A stretch of 64,000 nt of DNA from Anisodus tanguticus. Lineage: Eukaryota > Streptophyta > Magnoliopsida > Solanales > Solanaceae. Below, one piece after another: positions 54,826 through 64,000 of this stretch. A program made the translations under genes and the position numbers. Positions within the stretch are counted from its first letter, which is position 1. Each line of letters begins with the position of its first letter. The notes beneath the pieces were generated by a model. That model had not been told where the DNA came from. It worked only from the letters and a program-made list of their open reading frames with translations, and searched no databases. The stretch covers positions 17,298,954-17,362,953 of the forward strand of contig CM067543.1 of assembly GCA_034509755.1 (NCBI GenBank). Direction: 5' to 3'.

Positions 54826-55733
54826 TTTTAATTTCTATTTCGAAAACTAAAAAGTTTAGTTATCTATTCAAACAAGATATACAAATTACTAATAGATTGA
54901 ATGAAATCTCAAAAAATATGTGGGGGTAGGGGTGAGATAAGGTGATGTGTGGGTAAAAAAATCTCATTTTTTATAATTTTTATATAAAAGTAAAATATAT
55001 AAAATAAATAATGTATGGTGTGTGTGAGTTGGGGGGTAGGAGGTGTGGGGGGTAAAAAAGGTTTTCCCACTTTTCAGAATTATTTTTGTAAAAGATAAAA
55101 CATATGAAATAGAAAATGTATGGGGGGAGGTGCAGGGGGTGGGTAAGGATCAGAGTGGGTGATAAGAAAATTAATTAATTTTCATAAATCTTTTACAAAA
55201 GTATAATAAAATATATAAAATAAAAAATTGGGGGAGGGGGGATGTGAGGGCAGGGTGGTGATAGTGGGGTGGGTATTATTGGTGGGTGGGGGAGTTGGAA
55301 GGGGGAGGCAGAGTAAGGGTGGCGTAGAGGTGTGTGGGGTGTAGGAGCAGGGGGTGGGTAGGGGTGGGGGTAAGTGTAGGTGGTGGGGTGGGTGGCGAAG
55401 AGTGGGTTGGGGGTGCATTGATGTATTTTTTGTCGATCCGGAAAATATTTTTTCTCAAATTTACATTTTCTTCAATTTTGAGAAAATGAGTTGATATTGG
55501 GTATAGTGAGTCACTTATATGGGCACCCAAATTTTACCCATATTTGCTCATATTTTTATGGATTAAAAAGAAAATTGACACCCATATTTATCAATCAGAA
55601 ATATGAGTGATCAAATTCACTAAAATGTGGGTTAAATGGTCAAAGTCTCTAATATGGACTCAAATTGCCACCTCTACACGTAATTATATCTTTACTATAT
55701 GAAAATGCATGTATTCATAGCTCTCCTACAAAA

Positions 55734-58307
55734 TATCACGATCCCTTTTCAGGAATCGTGGTGGCTCCTACATAATCCCATCACATAGGTGAACCACTCT
55801 CAAAACCAACAACATAATAAGATACAAATAAAAACGGAAGAACAAAATACTACAAGCTATCTAGTAATAACATGCGGAAAAGAAAATAAGTCTGATACAA
55901 CCAAATAATCCCCACATAATCTAATATGTAAGTACAAGAGCTCTAATGCCACAAAATAGTCTGAACATCAACGGCAACAACGCCAAAACGAATACAGAGT
56001 ACTGAAGTCTGAAAATATGTCTCTAGGTAAGATATAAAGACAGTGACTATCATTTGTAGTCCAAGGCATGCTAGAGAACACATCCTCATCATGACAGTTA
56101 TGAAGCCACCCCTCGAACTCAACTGTGTGGTCTCGAGCTGGTAGTCGGATCTGTATCTATCAAGAAAATATGCAACAAGCGTAGCATGAGTACACAACGT
56201 ACCCCCGTAGACATCATAGGCCGACAACAACAGAAGTACATAATCAGAGATAAATACCAAGTAATCATATACTACACAGTCTAATACTCCAGATAAGACA
56301 TATAACATAAGATTCACAGAGTGCACATGATTCCTAATTTCGTTAAGAGTCCATAAATATCAAGTATCAAATGAGTATGATCTATCCATGTCTAGAACTT
56401 AGTCAAATTATCAGAAATTCCTTCAATACAAGCTCAATAACAAGTGATCAATGATATGACATAAATATGTATGATATGTATGCGATGCATATGTAAGGTA
56501 CCTTTCCATCAACCAGTATATACAGTTCACAGAGCTATGTCATATCAAAGTGACCTATGAAGGACCCGAAAAGTTCATATATCCCTCTGCTCCGGAATAA
56601 CTCATCAGATCATGGAGCACAGTTCTTAACTTTAATAATATTATGTTATGGGTGTGCAACTCCGAGCCATCCCGGCATATTAATATCATCTCAGTGTTTC
56701 TATAATCTCAACAGTGTTTTACCTTTTCTGATCCCTTGGACCCACATCATAATCATACCACTCCAATATCATACCATCAAAATTATGAGTGTATAAATGC
56801 AAATGACATTTATAAGGCAATCTATCATGATACAATGAGATGCAACCAAATAAGAGATGAAATATCATATGCTTCCAAGAATTCAATACGCATACACAGT
56901 CCAAGTACAATTCAAGATATCATATCGAAAGCATGTGTGATGAGTAAACATATCAAGCAACTATGGCGACAAGCCCACATATGGCGACAAACCCAAATAA
57001 TAAGAAGTCGGAACCAACATGAGGTTGATTCCCTAAACCCCATCATCACAGTTTAACACAGGTACCCACTCAGTCGTTAATCACAACCGCATGAGTGGGA
57101 CCCCCAAACATGCCCACTACCCTTTAATATTTATAACTAATTACATACTTCTATCAAAGTCTCGAAAAACTAAAATGTAGCCTACCTGAAAGCCAAGCAG
57201 GTGTGCTACACAATCAAGCCTCAATGATAGCCTTGCCCCTCCTTTGTGCCTCGCTACGGTGGAAGTCTATTCACACATATACTACTCGTTAATACAAGCT
57301 TTCACAACATACAAGGATAAAGACCTTACAAACACGACTTTACAATATCGATCCGGGCCCACATCACTAAGACTCAAATTTTAATACTCAAAAACCTTTA
57401 TTACATACTAAGTAATCATCTTCTTAAATTAATTGAAAATCCAAACACAATAGAACCTCCAACTGAAACATAATAAAAAAGTCTCAATTTGAAAATCCTA
57501 GAATTTCCCCCTTTTAAAAATAAGGTTCTATAATTAAATTAAATCCTAAAACATGATTATCTATCATTACCCAATCCTAATTCACAAGTGTATCACTTTT
57601 AAATCCATAAACCTCCATTAAAATTCACTATACAACTCTCTTATTCTCATAAATACAAGAACTTCATCTTCCCCAATATAATATCATGCTAAAACATCAT
57701 TAAAGAGTCTATAAACATTACTTAAACCAATAAAAGGATCCTTCCCCGATTGACAGAACGTTCCGCTACGGACACTGGTGCCGCCTTGGCGGACACCAGC
57801 AATAATGAAATAAGTCCAAACCTCAAACAAACTCCCGAAACACTTCCTGAACCCCTCGGACATAAAACCAGATATGGTCATCTATAGTAAACAGTGCTAC
57901 GAACTCGCTCGTACCTTCAGATTTTACAAATAATCGAGCTAAGCCATACTTTTCTAAAGAATCAATCGGAAAAAACAATTATTCAATTTTCACAAATAAG
58001 GCCATAAAACACATCTGGTTGCGTCGGGAAGCGAACCAATGACTCGACTAAGTCATAAATGACCCTCCAGAACTACCGGAAGCGACGAAATCCGAAAAGA
58101 AACTCATCTAGCCAGAACTCAACTTTGAGTCAAACTAACCAACTCTAAATTTTCAGACTTGGTCTTTTTCATTCGAAGCTCGTGTAAATAGACCTCAGGA
58201 TCCGTGCCACCCATCCCCGCACATCACAAACTCTACATAGAGACTACGGGAAAGATCAACAAGCAAATAAGGATCTTTAGTAAAAAATGAACAGACGGAT
58301 CGTTACA
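55734..58307 (-). mobile_element. Solo LTR with perfect CAAAA target duplication
   Basis: 2,574 bp. On the minus strand it starts TGTAACGATCCGTCTGTTC and ends CGTGATA. CAAAA is present at 55,729-55,733 and 58,308-58,312. The interior shares CGTAGACATCATAGGCCGAC, AGCGTAGCATGAGTACACAACG and GGTACCCACTCAGTCG with the LTRs of the 9.7-kb and 23.8-kb elements. No PBS or second LTR is seen: a product of LTR-LTR recombination. Confidence 0.85.
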
Positions 58308-58312
58308 CAAAA

Positions 58313-59560
58313 TTATGGACTAATTAAAGAACATACTCGTCAAGAACAAAAAGGTGTACCACTTAAAAATAATCACCACTTTGTTTTTCAAGATTGATAT
58401 TTTATATAGTTATAAGAAAAATAACTACGTTCTTTTTCCACTAAATATGTTTAACTGTAAACTATTTCAAATATTGCAAGTCTTAAAATGTGGCAAGTTC
58501 AGAATTGAAAGAGTAAGAACAATTTTGAATTAAATAGATAACTAGATTTAATAACACGTAGTGTAAATTCTAAATTAAATATCATATCAGTTCCAAAAAA
58601 AATCATGAAGACGTTTGCAAATAAGTAATTTTGTTTTGATTAACTTCTAAGCATCTTAACATTTAATTAGGAAAAAGGAAAAGAAATACTACCCCTTCGT
58701 CCTTTTTGAATGTCCACGGAGTTTAAATTATTTAAATTGACTTATATACTGTGATTTCACTATCAATTTATATTAATACAAAATTATAGTACTCCCTTCA
58801 TTTCACTTTAGGTAACAGTCGGGGCGGACTTAGTGTTCAGTATACGGGTTCACGAGAACCCAATAGCTTTTGATTAGATACTTAAAACTAAGAATGTAGT
58901 TTAGAAGAAAAAGATATAATTTGGAACTTATAGTATTAAATGTGCTATGAGATTTTTTAGCTATAAAAGTAATGTGTCTTTTAAGTACTACAGTAGTTGA
59001 AATATTAGTTTGATAGAGAATATCATATCAAAATTTAAAGTTTGAATAGTTAATTGAAATTCTTTTAAATTATGGAATAGTATTGTTAGGGGATAGGCTT
59101 AGTAGGTAGCTAATATTAGTATTATTTTCGTATTTTCTTGTTTCTAGATGTATGCTATTAGATTATTTTTTTCTGTTTTGGTTATCATGTTATTTTGCTC
59201 GGAATGCTATTTTACGCTTGCTCTATTTTTTTGCTATGCCTCTTACTTCTTTATTGTCTTTTCAATACTGTCTTGTTGTGTGTTACTCGAGCCGATGATC
59301 TTTCCGAAACAACATCTCTCCATAAAGTAGGATAAGATCTGCGTACAATTTATCTTTTCAAGACTCTACTTGTGAAATACATTGATTATGTTGTTATTGT
59401 TAGTTAATAAAAGAGTATTGGTGATGAATGTATCAAATATTCTGAAAAGATAGATTGAGATGATATTATATTATATTTATTTGCATGGACAAGGAATGAG
59501 ACATGACTAGGACCTATACGTTTGTGGGAGCAGGGAGATACATATTGTTTTCTGTTCTAG
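58313..59560. other. AT-rich DNA with MITE fragments
   Basis: No gene. CTACCCCTTCGTCC (58,691) and ACTCCCTTCATTTCACTTTA (58,792) look like single ends of decayed Stowaway-type MITEs. GGCGGACTTAGTGTTCAG...GGTTCACGAGAACCCAAT (58,825-58,865) resembles the start of another common Solanaceae repeat. A 60-codon hydrophobic open stretch (59,148-59,327) has no support as a gene. Confidence 0.4.
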
Positions 59561-59707
59561 AGTTCAATCAGCTCAAATTTCATCATGAGGCCTAACAAAT
59601 CTTTAGACTATTGCCATAATTGTTGTCTAAACTGTTCAATAAAGAAATATCACTACATGTCCTTTAAAGTACTTCGATGCCACCAAGGGGAGAGAGATGT
59701 ATGAAGA

Positions 59708-61294
59708 ATGAATAAAGATTCTAGGGAGCAACAAGCAAATGCCACTTATAATGGTAATACTATTACAATTTGTGGTTACGGTAATATAATTGTGTCTCCC
59801 CCACATCCACCTCTTATCTTAAAAAATATCCTTCATGCTTTGAACTTAATTAAAAAATTGGTGTATGTCAGAAAATTCACCACTGATAATTGGATTTCTG
59901 TTAATTTTTATCCTTCTGGGTTTTCTGTGAAGGATTTCAAAATGGAGATACCTCTCATGAGATGCAATAATAGGGGAGATCTTTATCCAATCACGTCCAC
60001 CTTAAGTTTCTCGAGTCCAGCCATGCCATTGATATTTGCAGCTCTAGCTCCTTCCTTGTGGCATGCACGTTTGGGTCACCCTAGGTCGTCTAATGTTTCT
60101 TCTTTGCATAAAAATAATTTTATTTCTTGTAAGGGTACGCATAGTACTCCAAGTTGTCATTCCCGTCCTTTAGGAAAACATGTTAGATTACCATTTGCAG
60201 CCTCTACATCTCGTACTATGATGCCTTTTGATATTATTCATAACGATTTATGGACTTCTCCCGTTCTCAGTTCTGTGGGCCATCGTTATTATGTTCTATT
60301 TTTGGATGATTATTCTAATTTTTTATGGACCATTCCGTTAGCGAAAAAATCACAAGCTTTTTCCACATTCTTAAAAATTAGAGCATTCATCCGTATCCAA
60401 TTCAAACGAGAAATAAAAAATATTCAATGTGCTAATGACAAAGAATATGATAATGGGTAGTTTTGGGATTTTTGTGATACTCATGGCATAAATTTTTGTT
60501 TCTCTTGTCATCATACGTCCTCACAAAATGGGAATGTTGAACGAAAAATATGTATCATTAATAATATTATCCGCACTTTATTGGTCCATGCTTCCGTACT
60601 CCCTAACTTTTGACATCATGCTTTACAAATGACGACTCATCTCCTTAACATACTTCCTACCAAAGGATTGACATATTCATCCCTTCTTAAAATTCTCTAT
60701 AATAAGGATCCTTCGTATTCACATCTTAGGGTCTTTGGGTGCTTATGTTATCCACTATTTCTGTCAACTACAATTAACAAACTTCAAGCCCGTTCTACCG
60801 CTTGTATGTTTTTGGGTTATCCATCTAATCATCATGGTTACAAATGTTTTGATTTATCGTCTAATAAAATAATAATTAGTCATCATATTATTTTTGATGA
60901 AACTCAATTTCCATTTACTAAACTAAGTAGTCTCGGGCCTAGTTTGTATAATTTTTTTGATGACGAGGTCTCCCCGTATATTATCCACTATTTATCGGAC
61001 TTGTCCCGCACCCAAAATCCATCAGCGGGCCCACTGCCCGTTGGACCTACTATTTCGTCGCCTCTACCCAGTGGGCCAGACACTCGGCCCAGTACCGATC
61101 TCGGTACTGTTCCAGTGGTCCAGCCCACTGTCCCAGTCTCCGTTCCATCCCATGTTTCCATCATTGGGCCAGCAGGCCCACTACCTCCTGGTCGGTCCGT
61201 CACTAGCCCACTCACTGTCCAAAATCTACCCGCTTCCTCCTCGACTCAAGGGTCAGTTACTCGTAGTCAAAGGGGTATTTTTAAACCAAAATGA
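59708..61294 (+). pseudogene. copia protease/integrase region, broken
   Basis: A frame from 59,708 contains the pre-integrase ILKNILHALNLIKKLVYVRK and LWHARLGHPRSSNVSSLHKN, with the zinc Cys pair damaged (CHSRPLGKHVRLPF, where CxxC is expected). The core is FDIIHNDLWTSPVLSSVGHR, YYVLFLDDYSNFLWTIPLAK. A TAG at 60,458 lies where the second catalytic-Asp block ends (ANDKEYDNG). After stops the C-terminal part (60,629-61,294) reads YSHLRVFGCLCYPLFLSTTI and FLGYPSNHHGYKCFDLSSNK, followed by a Pro/Ser/Gly-rich linker. DTG protease is lost. Confidence 0.85.
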
Positions 61295-61369
61295 TATTTT
61301 AATCTCAATTCTAATGTCTCTAAATCCCCTCTACCACGTAACTCAGTGTTTGCCTTAAATGACCTTAAT

Positions 61370-62099
61370 TAGAAATTGGCTATGAATGACGAATATAATG
61401 CTCTCATTGAAAATAAGACGTGGAAGTTGGTCCCTCGTCCTTCTGGTGTTAATATTATTCAGTCTATGTGTATTTTTACTCATAAAGATAATTTTGCTGG
61501 CTCTTTTGCGAGACATAAGGCTCGTCCTGTAGGTGATGGTAAAACTCAATAGGTTGGCGTGGATTGTGGTGAAACCAACTACCATTCGCATTGTTCTCAG
61601 TTTGGCTCTTTTCAAAGTATGGTACATTCATCATGTAGATGTAAAGAATGTTTTCTTACATAGTGATCTTAAAGAGACAGTTTACATGCATTAGCCTTTA
61701 GGTTTTCGAGACCCTAAATATCCGCATCATGTCTGTTTATTGAAAGAGTCCTTGTATGGGCTTAAGCAGGCCCCTCGAGCCTCGTATAAGCGATTTGCAG
61801 ACTATGTATCTACTATTGGATTTTCTCACAATAGGTCTGATAATTCTTTGTTCATATATCGTCGTGGCACTTCCTTGGCATATATTCTCTTGTATGTGTA
61901 TGATATTATTTTGACAGCTTCTTCTGATGATTTATGCAAGTCTATCATGACACTACTCAGTTCTGAGTTTGCTATGAAAGACTTGGGGCCCTTGAGTTAT
62001 TTCTTGGGGATTGCTGTCACTCGTCATACATGTGAGTTATTCTTATCACAAAGAAAGTATGTCGCTGAGATCATTGAGCGAGCTGGTATGTCCTCGTAA
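61370..62099 (+). pseudogene. copia reverse transcriptase, broken
   Basis: Pieces: AMNDEYNALIENKTWKLVPR (61,380), HHVDVKNVFLH (61,633), LYGLKQAPRASYKRFADYVS (61,750), and the catalytic segment with YVYDIILTASSD (61,895), in which the YVDD motif has become YVYD. This active-site change plus several stops and frame changes make it inactive. It continues with AMKDLGPLSYFLGIAVTRH. Confidence 0.85.
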
Positions 62100-62830
62100 A
62101 AGTCCACTTCCACTCCAGTTGATACTAAACCCAAGCTGGGTGTTGCGGCTGGCTCACCTTACGAGGATCCAACCCACTATCGCAGTCTTGAAAGGGCTCT
62201 TCAATATCTTACTTTCACGAGATCAGATATTACGTATGCCGTACATCAAATGTGTTTGTTTATGCATGATCTCAGGGTTGAGCACATGAATGCGCTCAAA
62301 TGCATTATTCAATATATGAAGGGAACACTTGACTATAGATTACATTTATATCCATCATCGACATCTACACTTGTCTGGTATATAGATGATGATTGGGGTA
62401 GTTGTCCAGATACCAGACGCTTCCACGTCTGGCTATTGTATGTTTCTTGGTAATAACTTGGTCTCATGGTCTGCAAAGCGATAATCTACATTATCACGCT
62501 CTAGTGCGGAGGCCGAGTATCGAGTGGTATCGAATGTGGTCTCTGAACTATGTTGGTTACATAATCTTCTCTTAGAACTTCATTGTCTCATTCAGAAAGC
62601 TACCTTGATTTATTGTGATATTATTAGTGTCGTCTATCTTTATGGTAATCTGGTTCAACGCCAGCGCACTAAACACCTTCGAGATGGATATCCATTTTGT
62701 CCGCGAAAAGGTAGCTCATGCACAAGTACGCATCTATCATGTCCCTTCCATGTATCAAATGGCAGACATCTTTACGAAGGGTCTTCCCTCTGTTCTATTT
62801 GAAGATTTTAGGGACAGTCTCATCGTATGA
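62100..62830 (+). pseudogene. copia RNase H region, broken
   Basis: MCLFMHDLRVEHMNALKCII, YMKGTLDYRLHLYPSSTSTL and WYIDDDWGSCPDTRRFHVWL (frame change after 'PDTRR'), then SSAEAEYR, FNASALNTFEMDIHFVREKV and the end MADIFTKGLPSVLFEDFRDS, with a stop at 62,828. Confidence 0.8.
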
Positions 62831-62857
62831 AGACCGCCCGCTATGATTGCGGGGGTG

Positions 62858-63130
62858 TGAAAGTATACACGGCACAAGGCCACTATCCGTGATATACTTA
62901 CCAAACTGTCTGTGATATACATGGTAAGTATATCACGATTTGGAGAGTATTTTGTACCATATTATTTGTAATTAATTAGCATTGTACACTTACCATAATT
63001 GTAGAATTCTTGTACAAATAGAATAGGATTTTGGGAGTAGAATAGGAATAGGATTTTCCATATTATGGAAATTATAACTTGTATATATACTCATTCATTA
63101 ATGAAAATAATTAAGGGATTATTTCTTTCA
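62858..63130 (+). repeat. 3' LTR of the truncated copia element
   Basis: 273 bp, TGAAAG...CTTTCA, directly after TTGCGGGGGTG (polypurine tract). It carries a perfect 16-bp inverted repeat at 62,888-62,903 / 62,922-62,937 and a TATA (TTGTATATATACTC) at about 63,076. Confidence 0.8.
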
Positions 63131-64000
63131 TGAAGTGGCATCCATTAATACTAAGCATATATAGAAAAAATTGAGCAATTTTGGAGTAAGCTTAATTAAT
63201 ATACACTACTTTATGTTCTTAAAAACAACTTGTAGATGCTCATAGATCGACTAATGAAACATATTACTATAAGGTACTTCCTCTGTCTCAAATTACTTTT
63301 TCTTTCTGGTGAAATCGGTTCTAACTAGAAATTCAGTTAGATATTTATACTTTAGGGTTTAAAGACAAGTAAGTTGTATCCGATCCGGAAAACTCTTTAA
63401 CGAGTCCGGTTTCAGATGATAGATATACGAGATAAATAAATTAAGTAAGTAAGCTAAAATTCAAGACAAATAGTAAATAATAATGGACAAGTGGTCCTTA
63501 GAGTATATTACTTTGAGAGACATTGTGTTGGAATTACAAAGTGAGCAAAAAGATAAAATATGCCTTTGCTTCCTTCCTAAGCTTTACATATATAAGCCAA
63601 GACTAGACTATTTTAGCCCTAACTATTATGATGACGTGATCCTACTGGCATCATCGTGTCCACGCGCACCGCATCACTCTGATCAACACTGATGGATGTG
63701 ACATAAGTTGGTGAGAGTAGGGGACTGTTGTAGAGTGTCCCCGAGTCATTCGAGCCAACGAATATGCTGATCCCACCGATGCGCTTTTAACCTAATAAAT
63801 AATAGTCATCCACTTTCCGGGTCCTTCATTTTATGAGACTGGGAAGTGGAAGAGTCTCTTTCGTCAATCCTTATCTTGTATAGTCGTCCGTCGAACTTAG
63901 TCGGTTAAGATTCTCAACAAGCCGACTCCTTGTATTAAATGCTCTAATAACCCTGCGAAATCTGCTTTACGCGTGTCATGTCTTCAGCTAATTTTTCCTC
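63131..64000. other. Unassigned DNA; last ~370 bp with different composition
   Basis: 63,131-63,630 is AT-rich with one MITE-end-like phrase (ACTTCCTCTGTCTCAAATTAC, 63,284). From about 63,640 to the window end base composition is more even and no repeat from the rest of the window matches. No gene, rRNA or tRNA could be recognised. Confidence 0.35.

Larger units (their letters stand above)
53903..55676. mobile_element. hAT-like non-autonomous element with G-rich internal repeats
   Basis: The ends TAGGGGTGGCAAATGGG and (minus) TAGAGGTGGCAATTTGAG are terminal inverted repeats of the plant hAT kind. The flanks CACCTAAC (53,895-53,902) and CACGTAAT (55,677-55,684) are an 8-bp duplication matching at 6 of 8. 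The interior has no transposase. It consists of subterminal ATGGGT/ACCCAT phrases and repeated units AAAGTAAAATATATGAAATA ... GTGTGGTGTGTGTGGGGG. Minus-strand Pro/His-rich open frames (55,182-55,530) are low-complexity shadows. Confidence 0.75.
59560..63130 (+). mobile_element. Ty1/copia element, 5'-truncated, with 3' LTR
   Basis: Plus-strand copia order: a gag zinc-knuckle remnant (CHNCCLNC, about 59,613), integrase, RT, RNase H, a purine tract and a 3' LTR. I could not find a 5' LTR, PBS or most of gag, so the left end is missing and its exact position is uncertain. It belongs to the same broad copia type as the 43-47.9 kb element (similar integrase and RNase H wording) but differs in LTR. 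Confidence 0.85.

Noticed and set aside
55182..55530. Pro/Thr/His-rich minus-strand open frames
   Set aside because: Translation of the G-rich tandem repeat of the hAT-like element; low complexity only.
59148..59330. Hydrophobic 60-codon ORF
   Set aside because: T-rich sequence giving F/L/S/Y codons by chance; no TATA/ATG context or homologue recognised.

Overview
This window is plant nuclear DNA, most likely from a Solanaceae species. It is AT-rich, dense in LTR retrotransposons primed by initiator-Met tRNA, carries Stowaway-type MITEs and an Au-type SINE fragment, and has one intact GT-AG spliced gene of the land-plant SMXL family. The family assignment is inference from sequence style; no marker fixes the species. 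I found no tRNA, rRNA, CRISPR or bacterial operon structure.

The only clearly functional gene is at 48,649-53,474 (+). It has three exons, encodes 1,016 aa and is an SMXL4/SMXL5-type protein (ClpB/Hsp100-like, EAR motif LDLN). A 200-bp Stowaway MITE lies in intron 2, a ~5-kb Ty1/copia element nested in a second MITE lies about 0.75 kb upstream of the ATG, and an Au SINE fragment and a G-rich hAT-like element follow it.

Region by region: 1-1.3 kb, broken Ptta/En-Spm-type gene. 2.3-5.1 kb, broken FAR1-like/MULE transposase gene. 5.2-7.4 kb, motif-rich DNA with two decayed small coiled-coil genes (-). 8.16-20.5 kb, a ~340-bp tandem repeat array split by two insertions: a solo LTR (8,634-10,274) and a 9.7-kb LTR element with 3.0-kb LTRs and an antisense Transposase_32-like gene (10,543-20,268). 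20.5-23.5 kb, two more small decayed genes and a ~430-bp duplication. 23.8-32.25 kb, a second long-LTR element (+) without gag-pol. 32.3-36.7 kb, ~550-bp tandem repeats, then a broken Ulp1-like protease gene with an acidic repeat domain. 36.7-40.75 kb, an internally deleted LTR element. 41 kb, a decayed gene with an RNase H1 N-terminal (viroplasmin-type) domain. 42.7-47.9 kb, copia inside a MITE. 48.6-53.5 kb, SMXL4-like gene. 53.8-58.3 kb, SINE, hAT-like element and solo LTR. 59.6-63.1 kb, 5'-truncated copia. 63.1-64 kb, unassigned DNA.

The most unusual signal is a bipartite inverted motif, consensus CTTAGTTGACCATCAGATG ... TTGACGGATCAACCAAG. It recurs about a dozen times in otherwise different tandem repeats, always near the FAR1/MULE, Ulp1, viroplasmin-domain and small coiled-coil gene remnants. 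I suggest these are parts of one dismembered MULE-like element family whose terminal or subterminal arrays carry this motif.
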